Positions 48,301-57,110 of a stretch of DNA of 64,000 bases are shown here, piece by piece (position 1 is the stretch's first letter; every line of letters starts with the position of its first letter). The notes beneath the pieces were generated by a model. It did no database searches. It saw nothing but the letters and a program-made list of their open reading frames with translations, and was not told the origin of the DNA. The DNA comes from Auricularia sp. M13 (Eukaryota > Basidiomycota > Agaricomycetes > Auriculariales > Auriculariaceae). The position numbers and the translations under genes are program-made. The stretch covers positions 1,798,001-1,862,000 of the forward strand of contig CM073194.1 in NCBI GenBank assembly GCA_037042915.1, given 5' to 3'.

Positions 48301-49931
48301 TCACAGATGGGATCAACGGGAGCGGAGGACGTCACATCCATGCCAAGAACAGTGCCGTTCCGATGCATAGCCTGCAGATCGCGCTGATTGATGTGCGAGA
48401 AGCGTTCATGCCAAAGCGTGAAGTCGAGTGGACGTGTCGTAGCAGCGTTAGCGTGGGCAGCAGGATCGTGAAGCACAGAATGACCATCCAGATAACCGAC
48501 GTTGGCATGATTCACGGACGCAGTGCAGACAAGACCGCCAGAGTGGAAGAAGCCGACTTTGTCGCCCTGAGCCAAAACAGTGTAGCCCTTATTCCGCGTG
48601 AGCTCGAACACAGAGAGTAGATTCATGGCAAGCTTTGGCACGTGTAGGACATCATGGAAAACGATCAGGGGCCCCTCTACACCGTCAATGGTCGGCCTGA
48701 ACTCCACCGAGCCAAGACCCTCCGAGTAAATTATCGAGTCGTCGGCGAGATGGATCGGCTGGCGGTGCGGCGAGTAGGACGCGAAGTAGGCGCGGTGCGA
48801 GGTCATGTGTGCAGTGCACCCTGTATCAGTGTTCCAGTCAGCACTCGCGCGCGAATTGTGGCTGCAGAGCGCGGAGAGGGGAAGGCGGTAGTCAGAACTT
48901 GCATTCAGTGACTGCACGGCAGCGGCGAGAGATGCGGCGGCCGACGTGGGCGCAGCAGACGGCGCAGCGGGCGTAGCGGGCGCAGTGGGAGTGGGAGACG
49001 TGGTGGCGGCGTTGGCAGACGCGGATTTCCCGTCCTTGTCGTCCTTCTTGCCCTTTCCCTTCTTGTTGCGCGCACGGCGCTCGTTCGTCGCCTTCTCGCG
49101 GATCGAAGCCTTGCGAGGACAGTCGAAGATAAGGTGTTCCTTGCTGCCGCAAAGCCAGCACTCGCGGTGGTCGGCGCCCGCAGCAAAAGGGCGAAGCGCA
49201 TCGTCCTCCGACAGACGCGCGGTAGACGAGGTCGGCGAAGCGGGAGTTGAGGTCGCGGTGCGCATGGCGACGTTGGTCGTGGAGTGGCGGCCTTCGCGAT
49301 GCGAGTGCTCGTTCGCGAACGCGGTGCGGAGGCCTTCCATGGTGATGTTGTGGCCGCTGAGCTCGATGTTGTGGATGATGTTAGAGGAGAAAGTCTCGAA
49401 CTCGGGCAAGATGCCGCGCAGCGTGCACCAACACGCGAGCTCGCGTTTCATGTCGTCAATCGTGTAGGCGGTGGGAAGCAAAGCGGCCCAGTCGGCAACG
49501 GCATTCTTGCAGCGGCCATGGTAAGCCAGTAGATTCTCATCGGGCTCCTGCTGGAGCGTGATGATCTTCCCTAGAGCGCTGAAACGGTCGTTCGGTTTCT
49601 GCTGAGCACCAGATTTGGCGAGGGTGGCCCACATGGCGGCGGGGTCGCCCTTGTCGTGGTCATCGTTGATATCCGAGCGAATCGACTCGCAGACCGAAAT
49701 GAAGATGTCAGACGCAGCTTTCATCCTGTCGTTCTCCCATTCGCGTAGCTCGCGGCGCTCGGTGGCCGTAACCGCCTTGGGGTCAGCGGGCGTAGGTTTC
49801 ACGTTCGAGGCGTCGAGAGTCCAGCGCAGGCCGCGGCTTCCGAGGTGCGCGACCATCAGCGGTTTCCAGACGTTGTAGTTGGTTTCGGTGAGGGTAGGCA
49901 CGCGTTTCAGAATGGAGTCCGTTTCGGCCAT
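45393..49931 (-). CDS. copia gag-pol polyprotein of element C, intact
   Basis: The open frame extends to ATG at 50105, but the canonical gag start is more likely ATG at 49931 (MAETDSILKRVPTLTETNYN), giving 1512 residues. Order: gag; zinc knuckle (CWLCGSKEHLIFDC); protease (TDTGCTAHM); GAG-pre-integrase (LWHERFSHINQRD); integrase (VHMDLKGPL, KGGEF, NGVAERAN); reverse transcriptase (WVFKVKRN, YKARLVAQGFSQ, FVDDMTIA); RNase H (YSDADHAG, STEAEYVA). No stop or frameshift. The 58-codon upstream extension is Arg/Cys-rich and probably untranslated leader. Confidence 0.95.
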   Translation of the reverse strand: MAETDSILKRVPTLTETNYNVWKPLMVAHLGSRGLRWTLDASNVKPTPADPKAVTATERRELREWENDRMKAASDIFISVCESIRSDINDDHDKGDPAAMWATLAKSGAQQKPNDRFSALGKIITLQQEPDENLLAYHGRCKNAVADWAALLPTAYTIDDMKRELACWCTLRGILPEFETFSSNIIHNIELSGHNITMEGLRTAFANEHSHREGRHSTTNVAMRTATSTPASPTSSTARLSEDDALRPFAAGADHRECWLCGSKEHLIFDCPRKASIREKATNERRARNKKGKGKKDDKDGKSASANAATTSPTPTAPATPAAPSAAPTSAAASLAAAVQSLNASSDYRLPLSALCSHNSRASADWNTDTGCTAHMTSHRAYFASYSPHRQPIHLADDSIIYSEGLGSVEFRPTIDGVEGPLIVFHDVLHVPKLAMNLLSVFELTRNKGYTVLAQGDKVGFFHSGGLVCTASVNHANVGYLDGHSVLHDPAAHANAATTRPLDFTLWHERFSHINQRDLQAMHRNGTVLGMDVTSSAPVDPICEPCIAGKQHRHAVPRAPANRAAGVLDLVHMDLKGPLPRSHNGYRYNMIIVDDHSRLRVDIQLRKKSEAFAGFLIFKAWAEKKTGRKIKKTRDDKGGEFMSKAWDEYCAREGIERQHTETDEPHQNGVAERANRDGIEHATALLNQAKLPPSFWVEALAAHTHTRNRSVTSALDSSLTPYTVFHGKKPEVHYFRAFGCLAYVLLRKSLRGAFDSHTRKCIFVGYPQGKKAWRFWDPCGRVFVESSHAVFDERYFPGNSPTAIRSLELAGDGEGDVTDWGGEPEFITLDGDGDDGEADVFWRELEADAIAGLNQAPPPPPVPAPQEPAPGPAEPRRAPAREKRPPAGALREPDLRKTSQYPVAPPVMGNVQPDPQVAPVPPPAGADPPAGEDDHAFCAKAFSVALQAGLEFMFEDGGQFELEDILEIAHSQRTSSMKASSHSNEPRTFREAMNRPDEEAEQWLTAAFDELNSLVQNKTFSLVRLPEGRKAIGSRWVFKVKRNADGSIERYKARLVAQGFSQRPGFDYNETFAPTPKWATIRAVLAIAAFENLELDSVDISSAFLNGELTEEVYMRQPPGFEYRGPEWVLKLLRSLYGLKQASRIWHETLHKALLEMGFERIRVDASMWVFIRSDARIFVPVFVDDMTIATGSKEASARVRKELGQRFKLRDLGPTKWLLGVEIIRDRDKRILSMSQRQYALEVLRRFNMAECNPVTTALPDEKLTALMAPANDEERAYMADKPYLNAVGALAYLAIGTRPDLQYAVGVLARFGANPGPKHWKACKHLLRYVAGTLDEKLTFAPPPVADPSIFRVYSDADHAGNPDNGRSTSGMVVKMGSGAISWSSKLQTLVTLSSTEAEYVAACSAGQELLWLRNLFTELGYTIPGASPLGIDNQSAIKVARNPEHHGRMKHLDLKYYWLRHEVNRGTIRIDFIPTAQMPADIMTKNLSRVKLESMRKLLGLSPNPLDFV

Positions 49932-50191
49932 GGCGAGGATGACGAGGAAGACGATGAGCGCGATGGGGTGGCACCAGACAGAACAAAGGAGAGACAATGC
50001 AGCACGTCGGTAGATGCCGGCGAAGCGCTGAGCGGGCCGAGCAGCGCGAAGCGTGCGACGGCGATGCGAGCGTTGCGCTGGCGGAGAACTGGTCGTGCAG
50101 TGCATGGTGGCTAGGGGTGACGCAGAGATGGCGGGTCGTGGTTTTCCGGGAGGGAACAGCGCGCTCTCACGAGAGCGCGGGGCTCATAACC

Positions 50192-50413
50192 TGTGAGCGC
50201 AGAATGCGTGATACGGCGGCTGAGTCCCGGACGACGCGCGCACTGGTAAGCGTAGTGTATTGGTACATGGAGCACATAGTAGCGTACCTGAGTCCCGGAC
50301 GACGCGCGCACTGGTAAGCGTAGTGCGCCACGCCGCCCGGAACCCAGACTAAATAGTCTGTATATACATCCGGTGGCACAGACAACGTGCCGTGTCATAA
50401 TGTAGTCCGAACA
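50192..50413 (-). repeat. 5' LTR of copia element C
   Basis: Same 222 bp as the other copy, including the internal duplication. Confidence 0.95.
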
Positions 50414-52360
50414 GGACGACTCTGATTCGTCCTATGAGTCTGGTGCGTCTATTGGCTGTGTTGTCTTTTCTGGCCGCTACGAGTCGAACACCGCCACTGC
50501 GATTCACGCTGGCGATCTTGCACCCGCTCCGGGCGATCACGTCCCTGCTTCGGGACATGCACCGCTTTTTGCTGGCGATCAGGCGCCGGCGCCAATCGGG
50601 CTGTTTACGTATGGCCAAGGCTCTGGCGCGTTCGACACTGGCGCCAATGACCACTTCGAGCGCGATATTACGCGCTTCACGAACTATAGGCTGCTTCCTG
50701 CTCCCGTCTATGCTTCTGGTCTTTTCGCGCGCGGTCCTCCCAGCATTGGGGTTGGCGACGTCACGTACAGGCTTGGAAAGGGACGCTTCCTCAAGTTGAG
50801 GGACGTCTTGCATACCCCTGGCGCGACCATGTCCCTGATTTCGATCTCCAAGCTGTGCAAGGAGAACGACGCGCTTGAGGCTATCTTTGACTCTGCCGGC
50901 TGTGTTGTCCGCCGAAAAGGCAGCCACAAAACAATTGTCTCGGGCTATCTCTCGGATGAAGGGCTTTACATGCTTCCTACGGCGTCTCAACAGGTGGCTT
51001 ACTCTGCTCGTCACGTATCCTCGGCTTCTGACATCCTGACTTGGCACAATCGTCTAGGACATCCTGCTATGGACGCCGTAATGCGCCTGGCACGTTCTGG
51101 ACACCTCCCAGGTGTGCATGCTACCTCTTCTACCCGCGCGCCGATCTGTGAACACTGCCTCACAGCGAAGGGGAAGGTTTTACCGTTCCCCGACGAATCG
51201 GAGACACGCGCGGAGAAGCCGCTTGGGAGGGTGATTGTTGATTTGACTGGGCCTGTGGATACGGAGTCTCTGTCTCGTAAAGTATACGGTGCGGGCTTAA
51301 TCGACGAATTCTCGGACTATGTGGTCTATGATTTTCTGCGCACGAAGGACGATGTGACTGCCGCGCATGAGACGACCTTTTCCGAACTCGAGGCCATCGC
51401 TAAGCACAAAATCGAGATTGTACGCACCGATAACGGCGGAGAATTCGAGAAGGATTATCATGCCATGCTCCTACGTCGCGGCATTGTGCATGAGACAACG
51501 GCACCAGAGTCATCTGCGCAAATTGGTTTGCGCGACGCGCGCGTGCGATGCTCAGCGCTGCTGGTCTCCCAAAACAATTCTGGGCTGAAGCTTGGCGTAC
51601 AGCCGCATATCTCACGAACAGACTTCCGCGGAAACGACATCAAGGACGTACGCCTTACGAGATCTTTCATGGCAAGAAGGCCCGATACGTGCGCTTTCGC
51701 AAATTCGGCTGCAAGTGCTTCGTCGTCAAAGGAAAGAAGAAACGGAAACCCAAGCTCAACGACAAGGCGATCGAATGCATCTTCCTCGGCTACTATGAAC
51801 ACAGCAAGGCGTATCGATGTTGGGATCCGGCGACACGTACGATCATCAAGGCCAGAAATGTGTCTTTCATTGAGTCGCGCGATTTACACCGTCTCTCATC
51901 CGTGATCCATAGCACTGACCCGGATGTTGTTGTTCCAGAACCCTCGCCCGACGCGATATGCGCTGAGGACGATGAGTCCGACTCAGACTCGGACGTCGCA
52001 TCTCATACGGACCCTGATACTGCACCGTCTGCACCCCCAAAGGTTGTCACACCTCCCCATGCTCAGACACTCCATGAACCTGAGTCTGTCGTCGACGGTC
52101 CGCGCCGTTCTGGTCGCATCTGGACGCAAACTGTGAAGGTCACTGAGACCGCAGACAAGCGCACACAACGCGCACAGCACATTGCTGGTCCCAGGCTCAC
52201 AACTGAGGAGGCTCAGAATCTTGCTGCACGTCTCAATGAGCGTCACAAAGCTGAGAGTTTAGTCGAAGAGATTTTGGGCGAGGTGTTGAGTGACGGGAAC
52301 CCGCTTCGGGGTATGCTTGCTATGGCATACGATTACGGGGACCCCGTTGAACAGCCAGGG

Positions 52361-53159
52361 AAGACTAAGACAATGAATACAGGAGTAGGGAGGAGCCGCA
52401 GATCAAAAGGGTGGGTGGGTGGAGTATACCCAACACGAGAGAGAATAGATATAGAGGTAGAGGTGAAATGGGGATATGGTCTCGAGTGTGTATGATCAAA
52501 ACCCGAGTGAGGATCACGAAGACGAGGGGGAACCCGAATTCGTATCCGAAGAGCTAGAGACTACTTGTGTGGAGTCGTCTACGAGAAGAGGGTGCACGGG
52601 AGAGGAGGCTTGTGAGACGGGAGAGCGTCTCTTCTTCGTCGCTGCACTGGCGAAGTCTATGACTGCGTGCGAACGCGACGAACAGAAGTGGCACGGTTCG
52701 GATGGAGAAGTCGTGGTAGGAGAAGAGGGAAGATGGTGTGCAATCACGGGAGTCGCGACTACGCACCGAGGGAAGGGGGGGAAAAAAGATGGCCCGCAAA
52801 GTTGTTGACGAGGAGGAGAACCTTACGGTCCTGCGCACGGAGCTTTGAGTCCCAGTCCTTGATCCATTCCTTGTACAAGTTGCACACCCTGCAACCAATC
52901 CTTATGGACCCTTTTTTGACATTCCAAAAGGCATCTATGACAAGATGAAAATGTTTCCTTTTGAAGCGCTAAAATTTTTCCAATATGCAGTGTTTTGACA
53001 GCATTTTGGAGGCTTCGAAAAGGTGGCAAAGCGAGTTCATAATGCAGCAAATAAGGCTCGAAATCCCTGGTTTTGGGTGCCTTTTCGAGCCACATAACGA
53101 GTCTGAAACGCAAGTTTTTCGACGTCCTTTCTTCTCATGTACAATGCCTTTTCTCCTGT
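52361..53159. other. no gene recognised
   Basis: Follows the truncation point of copia element B. Purine-rich DNA with open frames (52476-52808 and, minus, 52823-53113) but no domain I can name. Confidence 0.4.
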
Positions 53160-53245
53160 CAACTGAATCAGCCGGAATCAACTGAATCAAGCTTGAGTCA
53201 AATGGATCAGGCCAGAGTCAACTGAGTCAAGGTAGTCAATTGATT
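53160..53245 (+). repeat. TCAACTGAATCA degenerate repeats
   Basis: Five or six copies of TCAACTGA(A/G)TCA-like words at about 16-18 bp spacing, alternating perfect and degraded copies. Confidence 0.6.
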
Positions 53246-53249
53246 CTTA

Positions 53250-54555
53250 TATTAAGCATGCCCCACTGCTAGATCAATATCACTTGGCCGAATGGACATG
53301 GAGAAAATTTGTTCTCGATGCCGCTCGCTGCGTATTCTTTGCATTATTGGGAAAGTGCCACAGACGGCTGTCTGCACCGCAGCGGTGTCACGCTTCGGCG
53401 CATGACGCAGCTCACATCGTGGTCAAGGCGCTCGCAGTTGTAGCTGACACTGCTACTACTGCTCACCAACGTGCAGCCGGCTGGTCGCAGATATTGAACT
53501 CATCCTCGCGCGCTCGTACGAGCCTCATCGGCAATGAAGAGCGCGCGAAAACCAGAGTGGGAATCGAGCCCATTGCAAAAGAGCTGCATTTCTCGAGTCT
53601 CAGACGAGCGGCGAGTGCAGACATCCATACGGTCGCCGCGTGAACTCTCAGGCTGCCCGCAGTCACTGCGGCAGTCACCGCTGCGGACACCGCGGCCGGC
53701 AGTCTCTTCGCCTCTCATCGCCGCACTCTGTTCTTTACAGGAGCGCAGGCAATTCCAGGCTCTGGCTATGCGCAATCTCATGGCCTGCTGTTTCTGCAGC
53801 AGCACTAATAGTAGACACTGCGCCGCTACACATTGATAGTAACACACACGACGGACGAATTAGAGCCTGCGTCGAACTGAGGAACAACATACCCAAGTCC
53901 CTCCCTGCCTCGCAATTTGAGAAGCGTCAATTGGTTCGGCCGTGTGATTTGCTGGATCACCCGCGACATCAATGGCACCGCGCATCGGATAATCCGCCCT
54001 CAGGACCATCTTCTGCCACCCAGACTCTTCCAGCACTTCAAGCACCACCTGCCCATCCAGTTTCAGTCCTGATGGAACGGCATCGGAGCCATCCTCGACC
54101 CCGCGCCCATCTACAACGTCCCCCACATCCGCTGCCGGTTGACCCGCCTCGACGGCGATGAGTGCTCGGCATCCGAGTGCTCTCTCATCGGCAACAACTA
54201 CTGGGTGTGTGGATATGGTCGCCTCATCATGGTCCTGCGCGTCCAGCTCCCGACAAATATGAGCCTCGTCCGCGGACTGGACAGGCAATCGTTAAATCAC
54301 AGCGCCGAACCATCCCAGCCAAGACGCATCGGTTACTCTGCGATGAGACCCACCCAATGCGGTCTTGAAAAAAAACATTCATGCTTTATCTGAACGCTTC
54401 GGCGTTCGTTCTCGGGTGGTTTTGTCTGTATAACCCGTCAACCGGCAGTGTTCACACTCTGCGAGGCCACCAACCAAGGTGGGTAGACCACGAAAATCTT
54501 GAGAATACAATATGTCCGAGAAACAGCAATGAGCAATAAAAACAATGAATGCAGC
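53250..54555. other. no gene recognised; possible decayed exons
   Basis: Frames with moderate coding character occur on the plus strand (53284-53643; 54100-54300, reading GAILDPAPIYNVPHIRCR), but they are separated by stops and show no recognisable domain. Probably remnants of one or more host or transposon genes. Confidence 0.35.
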
Positions 54556-54560
54556 CAGAT

Positions 54561-55417
54561 TGTCACGGCAGAGCGCTCGTCACTCGCCGAGACCGACGCC
54601 CAAGAGAGGAGAGAGAGACGAGGAAGAACGGACAAGCGGTACAATTGACCAGACCAAACCTAGGGTACACGCATCTACACCCTACAACCTATATACCCAT
54701 CCCCAAGGTCCGCTGATCCGGTCCAGGGTGATCCCGGAGCTAAAGGGTCCATCCACCATCGTCTCCCAAGATGCCAACACCCTACCACACCTCCAATCGA
54801 ACCTGATCCGAGACAGGGCGAAGATGCCGAGGTATGCTATCCGCGCACACTCCCACCGGGGGCACGGACCGAGAAGGAGAGCACCTCCCGAGTGCACAGG
54901 GAGAGCGCCGAGCTGCTGAGGCCACGGGCCGAGGGTCCGAGGATGTAGCCGAGCTTGTACCAGGCGATGATAACCGGCCTATTATCCATCCGAGGGGTAT
55001 CGCACCAACGAGGAGTCCAATAGAGGCGTTCCCGACCCTCCGAGGTTGTTCAGGGTGACCCACCGAGTCCGCCCGAGGTCAGAAGGGTGGTCCTGGAGCC
55101 TGTCCCGAGCACCACAACGCCCATATCCGACGCATACAGCGAGGGGAGAGCTGCCGAACCTTGGTCCGAGGGTAGGAAGCCTCCACCGAGCCGAATTGGG
55201 GTATGCACCGAGGTCGTCTCACCCTCTGGGTGGGTAGAGAGCGGCGTGCAGATCATATCCCGAGTTGAACAGCCCGAGGCGTATAACCCTGGCCGAGTCT
55301 CCGTCCGAGGGTAAACAGTGCGCCGACTGTATGCAGCAGCGACCGAACGCTCGGCGAAGCGGCGTAAAACCCGCGGACGAACGGACAGAGCTTGCGACGG
55401 CCGTGATGACCGCAACA
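54561..55417 (+). repeat. solo LTR, relative of the 23.5-28.4 kb element
   Basis: Starts TGTCACGG and ends GACCGCAACA like the 480 bp LTRs, and shares the inner block AAGCGGTA...GACCAGACCAAACCTA. It is 857 bp long, and CCGAG-rich sequence accounts for the extra length. Target duplication CAGAT at 54556-54560 and 55418-55422. No internal region is present, so it is a solo LTR left by recombination, or a short element of this family. Confidence 0.8.
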
Positions 55418-56460
55418 CAGATAGTAAGAGAAACAGAGCTAATATGCATTAGCAGAACGAGGGGCGGGAACTGAATCCGCACCGTTTTGCACAAATTGCC
55501 TACGTGCCGACATCCTACGCACCATACTCCTTCCCAGGTGGTCACTTTTTGAGCCCAGGTGTTTGTCGTTGTGTGCACAAGGAACCAGCCGAAGGCGAAG
55601 TGACCACTGGCGACACATGTTACTGCAGCCGAGTGCTTCCGTTCTGCAACCTGACTCAGCACGCTACCATAATGGGCCAGCGCGTGCGCGCTGCCCTTGA
55701 CGCGCTCCGTGCCCTTGGATATACCCCACTTGACCTGATACTTGACCTGCTCCTGTCAGACGAAGCCTTTTGTGCGCAAGAACGCGACGAATTACACTCT
55801 GAGTGCCGGGCAATAATTCACTGACTTGTGCGCGCTGCACCAGCGCCTTCCGGGTGGTTTCTTGTGTACACAACGACAAACACCGGCACCGGATTCTAGT
55901 GCATTGGCCGCTGGGAAGGAGTATGCCTACGCACCTGAGTTTGGCTTATGATGTTGCGCTTGCTCATGTGCCAGCGGCGCACTGGCGCTAGGACTACGCC
56001 TTGGCTGGGCTCGGGCATAATCGTGTGGCTGCTCACTGCAGCTCCGAGTCGCGCGTTGCTGGACGCTGCGTGCGATTGGCAAGCGCAGGTGCATAGTTGG
56101 GCTCGATGTGCTGAGGCTTGTGCTTGACCTGAGTGCCAGCGGCCAGAGAATGGCAATGAGGCTCGCTCGGAGTACCAGCTCAAGGCGGGACAGCAGGCAA
56201 CGGCGCTCGGCGCACTTCAGACTCGGCAATTCCTACGACCAACGCTGGCCGCGGCAACAGGCACGCACGATTCACGGTGCCAGGTCATGCCCTTCCTACC
56301 TGGCATGGAGCCAGCACAACCAACGCCAATGCTCCAGGCTTTGACCTGGGCTGCGCGAAGCCGGCTTGCGCGCCGAGTCTGCGACTGGCCTGGGTGTCTG
56401 GATTGCCAGCCAGCATGATACTGCCCAGCGCCTGTGACACAGAGAAACGGCAGCACCTGG
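55418..56460. other. no intact gene; a short frame with a possible family resemblance
   Basis: ATG at 55672 opens a 50-codon frame (VRAALDALRALGYTPLDLIL) that resembles the N-terminal helix of a protein family common in basidiomycete genomes (I think DUF6589), but it stops at 55824. The rest is GC-rich with short frames on all strands. Confidence 0.3.
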
Positions 56461-56464
56461 CTGG

Positions 56465-57110
56465 CGACTCGATTTTGGCCCTCGTAAGCAGAACTCTCGC
56501 ACTTGAGCTCGCCGCGTCACTGACGTTTCGCCAACGGTTCAGCTTCGGCCATACGGACTGTATTGTTCCGTTCATGACCGTTTTTATTGTCTGTGACGCT
56601 CAGAGACTTCGCGTCTGTCCAGCGACTCGACTTTGACCCTTGTAAGCAACTCTTTCGCGTTCGCCCTCGCCGTGTCCTGACCTTTCGCTACCATTCCAGC
56701 TTCTGCCGCTGTCGGCCCGCCGAGACTGAATTACCGTGTTCATGGCTCTCTTCACCGGTTGTGGCGCATCGCGAATGCAGTCGCCTGACTGGCGATCCGA
56801 CATTGACACCGGCAAGTAGTACTCTCGCATTCAACCTCGCTGTGTGCCGACGTTCCCATATTGGTTAAGCCTCGGCCTTAGCGCCTTCATTGCTGTGTCC
56901 ATGGCTGTCTTCACTGTCGGCGACGCATTGCGAAGACTGTATCTGTCGAGCGATTCGACTTCGACGGCCGTATCTTCGTTGTGGGGGCCTTCCAGACCGT
57001 CGCTCTCACAGAGAAGATCCGTTGTCCGCCATTGCTGTGGCTCTGAATCAGCTACCTGCCCATGTCTCGATATCTCGTCCCCAAAAACTGCCTTCTACTT
57101 CTTCCCTACC
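56465..57110 (+). repeat. degenerate tandem array, period about 158-170 bp
   Basis: Four units start with CGACTCGATTTTGGCC (56465), CGACTCGACTTTGACC (56623), CGATCCGACATTGACA (56793) and CGATTCGACTTCGACG (56951). Spacings are 158, 170 and 158 bp. Each unit also shares a GTGACGC/GGCGACGC word just before its end. The periods are not all multiples of three, so the array is not a protein repeat. Confidence 0.65.

Larger units (their letters stand above)
45069..50413 (-). mobile_element. complete nested copia retrotransposon (element C)
   Basis: LTRs of 222 bp at 45069-45290 and 50192-50413 (TGTGAGCGC...GTCCGAACA), identical by eye. Target duplication GGACG at 45064-45068 and 50414-50418. On the minus strand the primer-binding site GGTTATGAGCCC follows the 5' LTR (50191 downward), and AGGGGGG-type purines precede the 3' LTR. 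The gag-pol frame is intact. A young and potentially active insertion, in opposite orientation to its host element B. Confidence 0.96.
43607..52360 (+). mobile_element. old truncated copia element (B), host of a nested copia
   Basis: LTR 43607-43875 (TGTTAGGATAGC...GTCTAACA), then the primer-binding site GGTTATGAGCC, gag from 44036, and pol continuing after the nested element at 50414. Pol carries protease (FDTGAND), GAG-pre-integrase (LTWHNRLGHPAMD) and integrase (RTDNGGEF), but the segment with NGVAERAN is deleted and the frame shifts near 51510-51545. The frame ends before any reverse transcriptase, and no 3' LTR follows. The element is dead. The LTR contains an internal duplication (CCCAGTCTTTGCCTTTCTGC twice). 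Confidence 0.85.
44036..52360 (+). pseudogene. gag-pol of copia element B, interrupted, frameshifted and truncated
   Basis: ATG at 44036 (MSSTFKLTSFTGEKLKGPENF) opens a copia gag that stays open to 45068. The nested element sits in the codons for SGGD; after the target duplication GGACG the frame continues at 50414 (DSDSSYESGAS). Protease, GAG-pre-integrase and the first part of the integrase are intact. A deletion of roughly 10 codons with a frameshift lies near 51510-51545. The continuation (LPKQFWAEAWRTAAYL, IFLGYYEHSKAYRCWD) ends near 52360 with no RT or RNase H. Confidence 0.85.

Noticed and set aside
49932-50105. N-terminal extension of element C gag-pol from ATG 50105
   Set aside because: Arg/Cys-rich, unlike gag. 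The ATG at 49931 begins a normal gag sequence.
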